DNA of 64,000 bases from assembly GCA_945915065.1 (NCBI GenBank), contig CAMEER010000003.1, positions 1 through 64,000 on the forward strand, given 5' to 3'. Below the pieces are notes generated by a model. That model was not told where the DNA came from. It saw only the letters and a list, made by a program, of their open reading frames with translations, and did no database searches. Position 1 is the first letter of the stretch, and each line of letters opens with the position of its first letter. Positions 16,471 through 24,873 of this stretch are shown piece by piece. Source of the DNA: an uncultured Clostridia bacterium (lineage in GTDB: Bacteria > Bacillota > Clostridia > Oscillospirales > Oscillospiraceae). The translations under genes were made by a program, and so were the position numbers.

Positions 16471-17730
16471 TTAGCCGAACAGGGAGATCATCACACCGGC
16501 GGCGATGGCTGAGCCGATCACGCCGGCCACATTGGGACCCATGGCGTGCATCAGCAGGAAGTTGCCGGGGTTGGCCTCCTGGCCGACCTTCTGCGAGACA
16601 CGGGCGGCCATGGGAACGGCGGACACGCCGGCAGAGCCGATGAGGGGATTGATCTTCTCCTTCAGGAACAGGTTCATGAACTTGGCCAGCAGCACGCCGC
16701 CGGCAGTGCCGAAACCGAAGGCCACGATGCCCATGCCCATGATCATCAGCGTCTTGGGATTGAGGAAGGTCGCGCCGGTGGCGGTGGCGCCCACGCTGAC
16801 GCCCAGGAAGATGGTGACGATGTTCATCAGCTCGTTCTGGACAGTCTTGCTGAGCCGCTCGGTAACGCCGCACTCCTTGAACAGGTTGCCCAGCATCAGG
16901 CAGGCAATCAGCGGCGCGGCGGAGGGCACCAGCAGCGCCACAAAGATGGTTACCACAACGGGGAAGATGATCTTCTCCTTTTTGCTGACCTCACGCAGGG
17001 GCTTCATAACGATCTGACGTTCCTTTTCGGTGGTCAGCGCTTTCATGATAGGCGGCTGGATAACAGGCACCAGCGCCATGTAAGAGTAGGCCGATACAGC
17101 GATGGGACCCAGCAGCGCCGGCGCCAGCATCGCCGTGACGAAGATGGCAGTGGGGCCGTCGGCGCCGCCGATGATACCCACGGAACTGGCCTCGGGGCCG
17201 GTGAAGCCCAGCAGGCGGCAGCCTACATAGGTCATAAAGATGCCCAGCTGCGCGGCAGCGCCCAGCAGCAGGCTCTTGGGATTGGCGATCAGGGGGCCGA
17301 AATCGGTCATGGCGCCCACACCCATGAAGATCAGGCACGGATAGATGCCCAGCTTGATGCCCAGATACAGCACGTCGATCAGCCCGACCGAGACGGTCTG
17401 TCCTACCGCGACGCTGCTGAGTACCGCCTCTGAGACGCCGGAGCTTTGCATCTCGGCGATAAATTCGGCGGTGATGGGACTGCCGCCGAACAGATCCCAG
17501 TGGATATGTCCACCGGCAAAGAGAATCTCATGATACATCTCCGCGCCGGGAAGGTTGGTCACCAGCATGCCGATGGCAATAGGCACCAGCAGCAGCGGCT
17601 CGAACTTCTTCACAATACCCAGGAACAGCAGTACACAGGCGATAACGATCATCACCGCGCATTTCCAGTTATCGCCCTGGAAGAACTGGAAAAATCCAGT
17701 CTGTTCACAGAAATTCAGAATGGCTTGCAT
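16471..17730 (-). CDS. oadB: Na+-translocating decarboxylase subunit beta
   Basis: Integral membrane subunit that decarboxylates carboxybiotin and pumps Na+ outward. Seen: many hydrophobic segments, the family stretch [20 protein letters not shown], the [15 protein letters not shown] motif carrying the conserved Asp of the ion path, and [14 protein letters not shown]. 419 residues fits the GcdB/OadB family. It lies 12 bp downstream of the biotin-carrier gene in the same operon. Confidence 0.93.
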   Translation of the reverse strand: MQAILNFCEQTGFFQFFQGDNWKCAVMIVIACVLLFLGIVKKFEPLLLVPIAIGMLVTNLPGAEMYHEILFAGGHIHWDLFGGSPITAEFIAEMQSSGVSEAVLSSVAVGQTVSVGLIDVLYLGIKLGIYPCLIFMGVGAMTDFGPLIANPKSLLLGAAAQLGIFMTYVGCRLLGFTGPEASSVGIIGGADGPTAIFVTAMLAPALLGPIAVSAYSYMALVPVIQPPIMKALTTEKERQIVMKPLREVSKKEKIIFPVVVTIFVALLVPSAAPLIACLMLGNLFKECGVTERLSKTVQNELMNIVTIFLGVSVGATATGATFLNPKTLMIMGMGIVAFGFGTAGGVLLAKFMNLFLKEKINPLIGSAGVSAVPMAARVSQKVGQEANPGNFLLMHAMGPNVAGVIGSAIAAGVMISLFG

Positions 17731-17742
17731 GTGTCTCCTCCG

Positions 17743-18084
17743 TTACTGGATGGTACACAGCAATGCGCCGGATTCCACGGCAGCGCCCTTGGCAACGGCC
17801 ACGGCGGTCACTTTACCGTCCCGGGGCGCCATGATCTCGTTCTCCATCTTCATGGCTTCCAGAACCATCAGCACCTGACCCTTTTTCACGGTGTCGCCGG
17901 CAGCGACATTGACAGACAGAATATTGCCGGGCATGGGGGCGTTGATGCTCTCGCCTGCGCCAGAGGCGGCGGGAGCAGGAGCGGCGGCAGGTGCAGCCAC
18001 AGGCGCTGCAACAGGGGCGCCGGCCATTTCTTCGATCTCCACCTCATAGGCGGTGCCGTTTACGTTAACTCTGTATTTCTTCAT
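17743..18084 (-). CDS. Biotin carrier subunit of the decarboxylase (biotinyl domain protein)
   Basis: Free biotin carboxyl carrier, 113 residues. Seen: an N-terminal MKKYRVNVNGTAYEVEIEE module, an Ala/Pro linker (~25-45) and the biotinyl domain with the attachment motif ALEAMKMENEI, whose Lys receives biotin. It shuttles CO2 from the alpha to the beta subunit. Known homologues are the GcdC/MmdC-type subunits. It replaces the biotin domain missing from the alpha subunit. Confidence 0.92.
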   Translation of the reverse strand: MKKYRVNVNGTAYEVEIEEMAGAPVAAPVAAPAAAPAPAASGAGESINAPMPGNILSVNVAAGDTVKKGQVLMVLEAMKMENEIMAPRDGKVTAVAVAKGAAVESGALLCTIQ

Positions 18085-18098
18085 GTTATTTCTCCTCC

Positions 18099-18371
18099 TC
18101 AGATCTTTTTCATGGAAACGATACGGATCGCGCTGACATCACTGCCCATGTCCTCAGCAATGGCGGCGGCTACGGCAGCCACCAGCTCCGGAGTGACCAC
18201 TGATGCGGCAGTGGATACGGCAGCCGGTGCGGGAATGGCGGCAGCCGCTGTTTTCTTGTCGGTCCTGCGCACCACGTTGCTCATCACAGACACCAGTATG
18301 ATGATGCAGATCAGCCCGATAAACACCGTGCATATCCCCATCAGACATACAAACAGATTGGAGTAATCCAT
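18099..18371 (-). CDS. oadG: Decarboxylase subunit gamma/delta (OadG family)
   Basis: Small membrane-anchored subunit, 90 residues: one transmembrane helix near residues 5-28, a basic stretch (VVRRTDKK), an Ala/Pro/Val linker and a C-terminal domain ending VSAIRIVSMKKI. It is thought to assemble the complex and speed CO2 release. It is the first gene of the operon, with GGGAGG upstream. Confidence 0.82.
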   Translation of the reverse strand: MDYSNLFVCLMGICTVFIGLICIIILVSVMSNVVRRTDKKTAAAAIPAPAAVSTAASVVTPELVAAVAAAIAEDMGSDVSAIRIVSMKKI

Positions 18372-18408
18372 TATTGATATGACCTCCCATTCCTATATTA
18401 GCGATTTA

Positions 18409-18437
18409 ATTGTACCAAACATTTGGCATAATTGCAA
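18409..18437 (-). promoter_or_regulatory. Promoter of the decarboxylase operon
   Basis: Minus strand TTGCAA (18432-18437), 17 bp, TACAAT (18409-18414) with extended TGG. Confidence 0.65.
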
Positions 18438-18622
18438 CCGTTATTTTCCCAAATATACAAAATTTGTTAGAATAGCTAAATAAATTTTGGCTCTATTGAC
18501 GCTTCGAACAACTTCCGCTGTGAAATACTTTTCAAACAAAGGATGCCATGCTATACTATAAAATATGTATCGCGAAACATAAGGTGTGTTTTCTGATTGC
18601 CAATGGTGAGGAGGGGCGGAAA

Positions 18623-19297
18623 ATGCAATACGGACAGGTGGAGAAGGGGGTGTTTTTGGCGCGGCCCAACCGGTTCATTGCGCTTGTGGCGCTTAACGGT
18701 GTGGAGACGGTGTGCCATGTGAAGAACACCGGACGGTGCAGGGAGCTGCTGGTCCCCGGTGCGGTGGTATATTTGGAAAAGGGGACGAATCCTGACCGTA
18801 AGACGGCCTACGACCTGATCGCCGTGGAGAAAAACGGAAAGCTTATCAATATGGACGCGCAGGCACCGAATAAAGCGTTTGCTGAATGGGTGCTGCGGTT
18901 TGACCCAACGGCCACCGCCGTGCATAGCGAGTACCGTTTCGGCCAGTCCCGGCTGGACTTCTGCCTGGAGACCCCAAAAGGACTGCATCTGGTGGAGGTG
19001 AAAGGGGTCACGCTGGAGGAGAATGGGCATGTGCGGTTTCCCGATGCCCCTACGGAACGGGGCTTAAAACACCTGCATGAGCTGATCCATGCGGTGGAGT
19101 TAGGCCATCAGGCCACAGCCCTTTTTGTGATCCAGATGGCGGATGTGCTGGATTTTTCGCCCAATGACGTGACCCATCCCGCCTTTGGCACGGCGCTCCG
19201 ACAGGCGAAAGCGGCCGGTGTGGGCGTGGAGGCGTGGTGCTGCCGTGTAACGCCGGACAGCATGGAGATCAACAAACCGGTGAAAGTGGTTTTATAA
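18623..19297 (+). CDS. sfsA: SfsA family DNA/RNA nuclease
   Basis: Restriction-endonuclease-fold protein once called a sugar-fermentation stimulator. Seen: VFLARPNRFIALV, CHVKNTGRCRELLVPGA (OB-like N-domain) and the nuclease core HSEYRFGQSRLDFCLE...HLVEVKGVTLEE, with the D...ExK triad. The ATG at 18623 follows GAGGAGGGG; an upstream in-frame ATG at 18548 adds residues not expected for the family. 224 residues is normal. Its cellular role is unclear. Confidence 0.9.
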   Translation: MQYGQVEKGVFLARPNRFIALVALNGVETVCHVKNTGRCRELLVPGAVVYLEKGTNPDRKTAYDLIAVEKNGKLINMDAQAPNKAFAEWVLRFDPTATAVHSEYRFGQSRLDFCLETPKGLHLVEVKGVTLEENGHVRFPDAPTERGLKHLHELIHAVELGHQATALFVIQMADVLDFSPNDVTHPAFGTALRQAKAAGVGVEAWCCRVTPDSMEINKPVKVVL

Positions 19298-19299
19298 AT

Positions 19300-19333
19300 G
19301 AAAGATGTACCGCCTCACGACGGTACATCTTTC
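19300..19333. terminator. Shared hairpin between convergent sfsA and NUDIX genes
   Basis: GAAAGATGTACCG / CGGTACATCTTTC stem; the stop codon of the NUDIX gene (19315-19317) lies in the loop. There is no long T-run, so termination strength is uncertain. Confidence 0.55.
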
Positions 19334-19926
19334 AGCAAATAGTAGGTGATGCGGGCAGTCAGACCCCACAGCGGATAGGGAAGCCCTTCGTAGACAGGGA
19401 CTTCCATGCGGCCGTCTTCCCATGGATAAGAGTTGTCCCGCTGCACCGTGTCATACGGGAAGTCTGCGCCGATCATAGGGCGGAGAGGATAGCGGTACAG
19501 CGTGGGCGGATGTTCTGTCAGCCACTCCACCGGAACCAGAAAAGTATCTGCCACCTCATCCGGATTGGGGCGCATATATGTCAGAGCATGGGCATCAACT
19601 CTTGCCAACACAGGATGCATCAGCGCATCAGAGCGAAGATAGAGAAAGTCAAGAAGGCCAATGACATCCAGATTTTCCGGACGGATCCCCAGTTCTTCCT
19701 GTGTTTCCCGCAGGGCGCAGTCTGTGGGCGTTTCACCCGGTTCCATTCGCCCGCCGGGAAAGCAGACCTCGTGAGGTTGACGGATCCCACCGGAACGTAC
19801 CTCATACAGCAAGCACAGGCCGTTACCGGTCTCCACCAACGGCACCAGAACGGCATATTCTCTGCGGCTGCACAGCAGGCGCGGCTGATGCTTCTGATAG
19901 GCCTTGTAAAAATCGTGGATGTCCAA
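19315..19926 (-). CDS. NUDIX hydrolase, CoA pyrophosphatase-like (NudL/YeaB type)
   Basis: Hydrolyses a nucleoside-diphosphate-linked compound; the nearest known function is cleavage of coenzyme A. Seen: the CoA-family helper motif EVCFPGGRMEPGET, overlapping the start of the Nudix box, whose remainder CALRETQEELGI supplies the metal-binding Glu residues. 203 residues fits. CoA itself as substrate is family-based inference. Confidence 0.87.
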   Translation of the reverse strand: MDIHDFYKAYQKHQPRLLCSRREYAVLVPLVETGNGLCLLYEVRSGGIRQPHEVCFPGGRMEPGETPTDCALRETQEELGIRPENLDVIGLLDFLYLRSDALMHPVLARVDAHALTYMRPNPDEVADTFLVPVEWLTEHPPTLYRYPLRPMIGADFPYDTVQRDNSYPWEDGRMEVPVYEGLPYPLWGLTARITYYLLKDVPS

Positions 19927-20003
19927 AACGGATTCCTCCTTGCAAAGACGTTCATATCATGTAAACAGTATACCATATATCTGTGCGGATTTAAAGAAAA
20001 ATA

Positions 20004-20025
20004 GGCCCCATCTTTCGATGGGGCC
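20004..20025 (-). terminator. Terminator of the small Cys-rich peptide gene
   Basis: GGCCCCATC / GATGGGGCC stem followed on the minus strand by TATTTTTCTTT. Confidence 0.85.
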
Positions 20026-20039
20026 GTGGTATCTGAGGT

Positions 20040-20183
20040 TTAGCAGCCGCAGCCGTTGTTGCAGCCGCAATTGCTCTCGCAGCCGTTGTTGCAGCCATTC
20101 CCGCAGAACAGGAACAGGAGAATGATGGCGATGATGATCCAGCAGCAGCTGTTGCCGCCAAAGCAAGAATTCTGATTACACAT
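20040..20183 (-). CDS. Small Cys-rich membrane peptide (47 residues)
   Basis: Short gene with a clear AGGAGG 7 bp before its ATG and a strong terminator behind it. The product begins MCNQNSCFGGNSCC, continues with a hydrophobic helix WIIIAIILLFLFC (residues 15-27), and ends in a Cys/Asn/Gly tail with repeated GC, NNGC and NCGC units; 11 of 47 residues are Cys. Its plan (polar Gly/Cys head plus one helix) resembles the short YjcZ/sporulation-coat class of Firmicute peptides, but I do not recognise the family and the function is unknown. Metal binding or disulfide crosslinking in a spore layer are guesses. Confidence 0.75.
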   Translation of the reverse strand: MCNQNSCFGGNSCCWIIIAIILLFLFCGNGCNNGCESNCGCNNGCGC

Positions 20184-20276
20184 AGCGTAACCTCCTATGA
20201 AAATTCAGACCCTGCAAGGGAGTCTCATTCCATAGTATGTGAGCGGCGGCAAAGTGTGAAAGCGTGTGGAAGAATT

Positions 20277-20912
20277 TTATTCCTGCGGTGTACGGGAGAT
20301 GTGATAGCTGAGTGTCAGCAGTGTGTCCACAAAGTGGATGTCCTCGGAATAAACGTCCTCCGGGACAGAGATTTCAACATTTGTGAAGTTCCAAAAGCCG
20401 CGAATGCCAAGCGCCACAAGACGATCAGCCAACGGCTGCGCCACATGCTGAGGGACGGTCAGCACTGCCACGTTGGGATGGTGCTGGGCCACATAGTCAT
20501 CCAACTCATCCATGGAACGGACCGTTACGCCATTGATTTCGTCACCGATCAGTGTGGAAGAAACATCAAAGGCGGAATCCAAATGGAAGCCGACCTTCGC
20601 AAAGTCAAAGTTCTGCAATAACGCATGGCCAAGATGGCCTGCACCAATGATAATAAGCTTGTGGTCATTGTCAATGCCTAAAATATGACCGATCTCAGCG
20701 CGGAGCTCGGCTACATTATAGCCATAGCCCTGCTGACCAAATTCGCCGAAGCAGCTGAGATCCTGCCGAATCTGGGAAGCAGTAATGTCCATTTTTTCAC
20801 CCAGTGAGTGAGAGGAAATGCGGACAACACCTTTGTTGTACAGATCGTCCAAATAACGGTAGTAGCGGGGGAGACGGTGGATTACAGCGTCGGAGATTTT
20901 TTGCTTTTTCAT
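20277..20912 (-). CDS. rex: Redox-sensing transcriptional repressor Rex
   Basis: Repressor that leaves DNA when NADH/NAD+ rises and so derepresses fermentation genes. Seen: N-terminal winged helix (residues ~1-80) with SSHSLGEKMDITASQIRQDL and CFGEFGQQGYGYNV, then the Rossmann domain with IIGAGHLGHAL and the C-terminal swapped helix. The ATG at 20912 is chosen because an earlier ATG (20921) abuts the RBS. Its own promoter carries a Rex-type operator, and three similar sites lie before the CoA-transferase at 53526. Confidence 0.95.
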   Translation of the reverse strand: MKKQKISDAVIHRLPRYYRYLDDLYNKGVVRISSHSLGEKMDITASQIRQDLSCFGEFGQQGYGYNVAELRAEIGHILGIDNDHKLIIIGAGHLGHALLQNFDFAKVGFHLDSAFDVSSTLIGDEINGVTVRSMDELDDYVAQHHPNVAVLTVPQHVAQPLADRLVALGIRGFWNFTNVEISVPEDVYSEDIHFVDTLLTLSYHISRTPQE

Positions 20913-20951
20913 ATAAATCATCCTTTTTTGGGGTTGAAAAAATTTACTGCT

Positions 20952-20992
20952 ATTTTAGCGCAAGAAAACCGAATTGTCAACTTTTTTAACAA
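20952..20992 (-). promoter_or_regulatory. rex promoter with Rex-type operator
   Basis: Minus strand TTGACA (20975-20980), 17 bp, TAAAAT (20952-20957). The -35 lies inside TTGTCAA-5 bp-TTAACAA (20974-20992, plus strand), close to the Rex consensus TTGTTAA-4 bp-TTAACAA but with one extra base in the spacer. This suggests autoregulation. Confidence 0.65.
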
Positions 20993-21012
20993 TCTTTTTT
21001 AAAAAAATTTTC

Positions 21013-21041
21013 TTTACAATAGGGGAAGAAGTTGTTATAAT
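21013..21041 (+). promoter_or_regulatory. Promoter of the tRNA-Arg gene
   Basis: TTTACA (21013-21018), 17 bp, consensus TATAAT (21036-21041), 45 bp before the tRNA. Confidence 0.75.
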
Positions 21042-21086
21042 TAATAGGCTGTTTTGAATGCTTATGGAACAGCTGCAATTTCATAC

Positions 21087-21163
21087 GCGCCCGTAGCTCA
21101 GTTGGATAGAGTGACAGACTCCGACTCTGTAGGCCGCTGGTTCGAATCCAGTCGGGCGTACCA
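21087..21163 (+). tRNA. tRNA-Arg (anticodon CCG)
   Basis: A 77-nt cloverleaf with encoded CCA: acceptor GCGCCCG pairs with CGGGCGT (first pair G-U), D-arm GCTC...GAGT, anticodon loop CTCCGAC giving CCG, and T-loop TTCGAAT. It reads CGG codons. A remnant integrase lies just downstream, so its 3' end is a likely attachment site. Confidence 0.95.
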
Positions 21164-21200
21164 AAAATTCCGTGAAATCATCTGATTTCACGGAATTTTT
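21164..21200 (+). terminator. Terminator of tRNA-Arg
   Basis: AAAATTCCGTGAAATCA / TGATTTCACGGAATTTTT hairpin starting right after the CCA. Confidence 0.85.
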
Positions 21201-21257
21201 ATGTAAAATTGTTCTTGTGGTATAGCTCAACAGGAACGAGCTTGTTGACAGTCAAAT

Positions 21258-21945
21258 TCAGATTTCCAGACTGCTCTGCATGGCCTGACTGGCGGTTTTT
21301 TTGTTCTTATCAAACGCGTGGGTGTAGATGTCCAGCGTAGTCGAAGGCTGGCTGTGACCCAGCAGACCTGCCACCGTGGCTACGTCCGCACCGTTCGCGA
21401 TCAGGAGACTGGCGTTGCTGTGACGGAGGGAATGCACATTGAGTTGCTCCGGCAGGCCGTGCTTTTTCAGGATCAGCTTGAATCGCCAGGTGAAGGTGGA
21501 CGGCGTCATGGGAAGCTGGTACCCGTTTCTGCGGAACACATAATCATCCTCGGTCAGCTTTCGGTTTTCATAGCTTTCCGTCTGATAGTCGCACTCGTGG
21601 CGATATTCTTTCAGCAGACTTTCCATCTCCGGCGAGAAGTACACATAGCGGTCGCCCGCCGTGGTTTTTGGATCCTTGGTAAAAATCTCTTCGCCGGTGA
21701 CCTTTACCACGTTTCGCTGCACATGAATGGTGCGTTCCTTGAAGTCGATGTCCGACCATTTCAGTCCGCAGCACTCGCCCCGCCGCATTCCTGTGGCGAT
21801 GATGAGCTTGAAGTAGGTTTCGTACTTGATGCTCTCCTGCTCCAGTGCGGCAATGATCTGCTGTGCTGTCTCCTCGTCCGCGACCTTCCGCTCCAGCCTG
21901 CGGCCTGCATAGCGGTAGGTGCGCCACGCGGGATTATGCAAAAGT
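21258..21945 (-). pseudogene. Truncated tyrosine recombinase (phage/ICE integrase), N-terminus missing
   Basis: Catalytic domain of a Tn916/ICE-type integrase. All catalytic residues are visible: Arg in ATGMRRGEC, Lys in the TKDP region, HSLRHSNASLL (H-x-x-R), GH in LLGHSQPSTT and the nucleophile Tyr in LDIYTHAF. The N-terminal arm-binding and SAM-like core-binding domains, about 150-170 residues, are absent. The open frame reaches upstream only to the junction with a peptidase fragment (about 21945), and the only starts are weak (TTG at 21941). It points toward the tRNA-Arg end, the usual layout of elements integrated in tRNA genes. Probably nonfunctional. Confidence 0.8.
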
Positions 21946-22173
21946 CTTGCCCTCCTGTGTGCCTTTCCAAGTGGCGATGAAGTTGGGTCGGTCCTTCATA
22001 TATTCATAGGTATCCACCTGGATGCCGATTTTATCCAGCCACTTATGCACGGTTTTGGCCATGGGAAGTTCACTTCCGGTGGGGCTGGGGGACTGAATGG
22101 CCTCTATCAAGCACTGCAGTGCCTCATCTTTGCATTCATCCACTTTTTTAATGATGTCCTGAACACAGATCAT
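21934..22173 (-). pseudogene. Truncated M20-family peptidase/deacylase, N-terminal fragment
   Basis: Starts with a proper RBS (AAGGAGG, 7 bp before the ATG) and its own promoter. It reads AIQSPSPTGSELPMAKTVHK, then PNFIATWKGTQEGKT, which matches the first ~75 residues of M20 peptidases (DapE/ArgE/CPG2 type). It stops exactly where the family's metal site (NGHMD) should follow, because it runs into the integrase fragment in another frame. So the gene is broken by a rearrangement at about 21940-21950. Confidence 0.7.
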
Positions 22174-22238
22174 GCGTTGTCCTCCTTCGCTCGACGGCTG
22201 GCAGTGCCAATATTGCGGGCCGTCTCTCTGTGAAATGG

Positions 22239-22267
22239 ATATTAATACACTTTTGTATGAATGTCAA
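22239..22267 (-). promoter_or_regulatory. Promoter of the M20 fragment
   Basis: Minus strand TTGACA (22262-22267), 17 bp, TAATAT (22239-22244). A flanking dyad CAAGTATAT / ATATACTTG (22266-22297) may be an operator. Confidence 0.45.
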
Positions 22268-22675
22268 GTATATTATTTCATGTCAATATATACTTGTTTT
22301 TATGACAGGCATTATTGATAATAATGCTATAGAAATGAAATGCTCGTAAATATTGCGTTTTAAGCATCTGTGGAGTGCGTATTATTGGCGGAAAACAACT
22401 TTCTTCACTTTTTTGTTACATTTTTATATGCATAAATATCTGAATAATACATTGCCTGATGTGTGGAGAATAACAGAGAGCTAAGTTGGCAGTTGCCATA
22501 CTCTCATCTTCCCTGGTTTTTGCATAGGGGATTCTTTTCGATTGGTTCCTCAACCGCGCAATATTTTGCTAATCCCGATCCAACAGCAATTCCGGCTTGA
22601 CAGTTGATACATACGATTCCGAATGAGACCATATAAGGGGAAACAAAAAGGCAATGAGAAACTACTTGTCAGCTG

Positions 22676-22855
22676 TTATTGCATTTTCGTGTATTCCTCA
22701 CGTTTGAGAAAGCTCCCGCGCAAATGAATAGCGGTATCTACCTCTCCGGATGATTTCTTATAGTCATATAGGATACAGCCGTTTGTGAGCTTTGCCAATA
22801 AAAAGGATCGTTTCCGGATATATTGCTGATTTTTCGCAATTATATTGACAAAGTA
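22676..22855 (-). pseudogene. Possible gene fragment (59 codons, no start)
   Basis: An open frame without a start codon gives protein-like text, for example CILYDYKKSSGEVDTAIHLR, and ends at TAA (22676-22678). The family is not recognised. It begins after a TGA overlapping the next gene's promoter, so it can only be the tail of a lost gene, or chance. Confidence 0.25.
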
Positions 22856-22873
22856 TCATTCGTATAGTATATT
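22845..22873 (+). promoter_or_regulatory. Promoter of the acyl-CoA dehydrogenase-rubredoxin / fprA operon
   Basis: TTGACA (22845-22850), 17 bp, TATATT (22868-22873). Confidence 0.7.
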
Positions 22874-22938
22874 AATGATAACAATAATTATTATTGAGTA
22901 CTAATTGCTATAAAAATAAAGAAGAGGAGGCATACCAT

Positions 22939-24852
22939 ATGTTATTTCAGACGACCCCTGCGCACGAAGAACTGCGTGCCAAGATCCGTAAATTCGCGGA
23001 GGAGGAGATCAAGCCCATTGCTTTTATGCTGGATCAACAAAACGAATTTCCCACCGAGGCCATACGGAAAATGGGGAAGCTGGGTTGGCTCGGCCTGCCT
23101 TATCCCAAGGAATACGGCGGCATGGGACTGGACATTCTCAGCTATGCCATTGCTGTGGAAGAGCTGGCCCGGGTTGACGGTGGAGCGGGTGTGATCCTGT
23201 CGGCCCACGTATCGCTGGGCGCGTGGCCCATCTTTGCCTTCGGCACCGAGGAGCAAAAGCAGAAATATCTGGTTCCCCTGGCGCGGGGAGAAAAGATCGG
23301 CGCTTTTGGCCTGACGGAACCCAACGCCGGCTCCGATGCCGGCGGTACGGAAACCACTGCCATTGACAAGGGCGACCACTGGCTGCTCAACGGCGGCAAA
23401 ATCTTCATCACCAACGCGCCAAAGGCGGACACCTATGTGGTCTTCGCCGTCACCACACCGGACATCGGCACCCGGGGCATCTCTGCTTTTATTGTGGAGA
23501 AGGGTTGGAAAGGCTTCGAGTTCGGTGACCACTATGATAAAATGGGCATCCGCTCCTCTTCCACGGCGGAGCTGATCTTCAACGACGTAAAGGTTCCCAA
23601 GGAAAACCTGCTGGGCAAGGAGGGCGAGGGATTCAAAATCGCCATGGCCACGTTGGACGGCGGCCGTATCGGTATTGCCTCTCAGGCACTGGGGATCGCT
23701 CAGGGAGCCTTCGAGCACGCGCTGGCCTATTCCAAAGAACGCATCCAATTCGGTAAGCCCATTGCCGCCCAGCAGAGCATTGCATTCAAGCTGGCGGATA
23801 TGGCCACCAAGCTGCGCTGCGCCCGGTTCCTGATTTATTCTGCAGCCGAACTGAAAGAACATCATGAGCCTTACGGCATGGAGTCTGCCATGGCGAAGAT
23901 GTACGCCTCTGACATTGCGCTGGAAGTCACCAACGATGCCCTGCAGATCCACGGCGGCACCGGTTTCCTCAAGGGCATGGAGGTGGAGCGCGCCTACCGC
24001 GATGCCAAGATCACCACCATCTATGAGGGCACCAATGAGATCCAGCGGGTGGTCATCGCCTCCCATCTGGTGGGCAAGCTGGGTAAGAGCAGCGGCGGCG
24101 AGAGCCGTTCGGCGGCCAAAAAGCCCGCTCCCGTCACCGGTGTGCGGAAAAAGATTATCCTCCGGGACGGCGATGCAGCCGAGAAAGTCAACGCACTGGT
24201 GGCGGCGCTGAAGAAGGACGGCCACGACTTCAGCGTGGGCATTCCCATGGACACACCCATTGCACAGGCCGAGCGGGTGGTCTCCGCCGGTAAGGGTATC
24301 GGCGTGAAGGAGAATATGCAGCTTATTGAAAACCTGGCAAAGGCTGCCGGCGCGGCCATCGGCTCCTCTCGCCCCGTGGCGGAAACGTTGAAATACCTGC
24401 CGTTGAACCGGTATGTGGGCATGTCCGGCCAGAAATTTACCGGCAACCTGTACATTGCCTGCGGCATCTCCGGCGCGATCCAGCACCTGAAAGGAATTAA
24501 AGACGCATCCACCATCGTGGCCATCAACAAAAACGCCAACGCCCCTATTTTCAAGAACTGCGACTATGGCATCGTGGGCGACGTGATGGAGATCCTGCCG
24601 CTGCTGACGGCGGCGCTGGACACCGGTGAAAAGCAGCCTGCGCCGCCGATGATCAAGATGAAGCGGCCCCTGCCGCCGAAAGCGGAGCCTATTGGCAAGC
24701 GCTATGTCTGCGGCGGCTGCGGCTATGAGTATGTGCCGGAGCTGGGCGACGAGGACGGCGGCATTGCTCCCGGAACGCTGTTTGAAAAGCTTCCTGAGGA
24801 ATGGGTCTGCCCCGAATGTGCCGAGGGCAGGGATCAGTTCATTGAGGCGTAA
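22939..24852 (+). CDS. Acyl-CoA dehydrogenase / EtfA FAD domain / rubredoxin fusion protein
   Basis: Single 637-residue protein made of three redox modules. (1) Residues ~1-385: short-chain acyl-CoA dehydrogenase with [15 protein letters not shown], the FAD/CoA motifs [11 protein letters not shown] and the catalytic base Glu363 in [10 protein letters not shown]. (2) Residues ~400-550: the C-terminal FAD domain of electron transfer flavoprotein alpha ([54 protein letters not shown]), without the EtfA N-domain. (3) Residues ~588-637: complete rubredoxin with [10 protein letters not shown] and [14 protein letters not shown] (four Cys for one Fe). The flavodiiron gene starts 21 bp downstream. No etfB is nearby. 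Inference: electrons pass from an acyl-CoA through two FADs to rubredoxin and on to the flavodiiron protein. The start follows GAGGAGG; an in-frame ATG 45 bp upstream has no RBS. Confidence 0.9.
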   Translation: MLFQTTPAHEELRAKIRKFAEEEIKPIAFMLDQQNEFPTEAIRKMGKLGWLGLPYPKEYGGMGLDILSYAIAVEELARVDGGAGVILSAHVSLGAWPIFAFGTEEQKQKYLVPLARGEKIGAFGLTEPNAGSDAGGTETTAIDKGDHWLLNGGKIFITNAPKADTYVVFAVTTPDIGTRGISAFIVEKGWKGFEFGDHYDKMGIRSSSTAELIFNDVKVPKENLLGKEGEGFKIAMATLDGGRIGIASQALGIAQGAFEHALAYSKERIQFGKPIAAQQSIAFKLADMATKLRCARFLIYSAAELKEHHEPYGMESAMAKMYASDIALEVTNDALQIHGGTGFLKGMEVERAYRDAKITTIYEGTNEIQRVVIASHLVGKLGKSSGGESRSAAKKPAPVTGVRKKIILRDGDAAEKVNALVAALKKDGHDFSVGIPMDTPIAQAERVVSAGKGIGVKENMQLIENLAKAAGAAIGSSRPVAETLKYLPLNRYVGMSGQKFTGNLYIACGISGAIQHLKGIKDASTIVAINKNANAPIFKNCDYGIVGDVMEILPLLTAALDTGEKQPAPPMIKMKRPLPPKAEPIGKRYVCGGCGYEYVPELGDEDGGIAPGTLFEKLPEEWVCPECAEGRDQFIEA

Positions 24853-24873
24853 GGATCGAAAGGAGGAACGACG

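Larger units (their letters stand above)
22298..22938. other. AT-rich stretch without a complete gene
   Basis: Much poorer in G+C than its surroundings. No intact gene was found on either strand. It holds one gene-like fragment on the minus strand (22676-22855) and, at its right end, the promoter and leader of the acyl-CoA dehydrogenase fusion gene. Most likely decayed DNA of the lost element. Confidence 0.5.

Noticed and set aside
18519..18540. TGTGAAATACTTTTCAAACA upstream of sfsA as a Rex or Crp site
   Set aside because: The left half fits, the right half does not, and spacing is off. Too weak to call next to the better sites at rex and the CoA-transferase.
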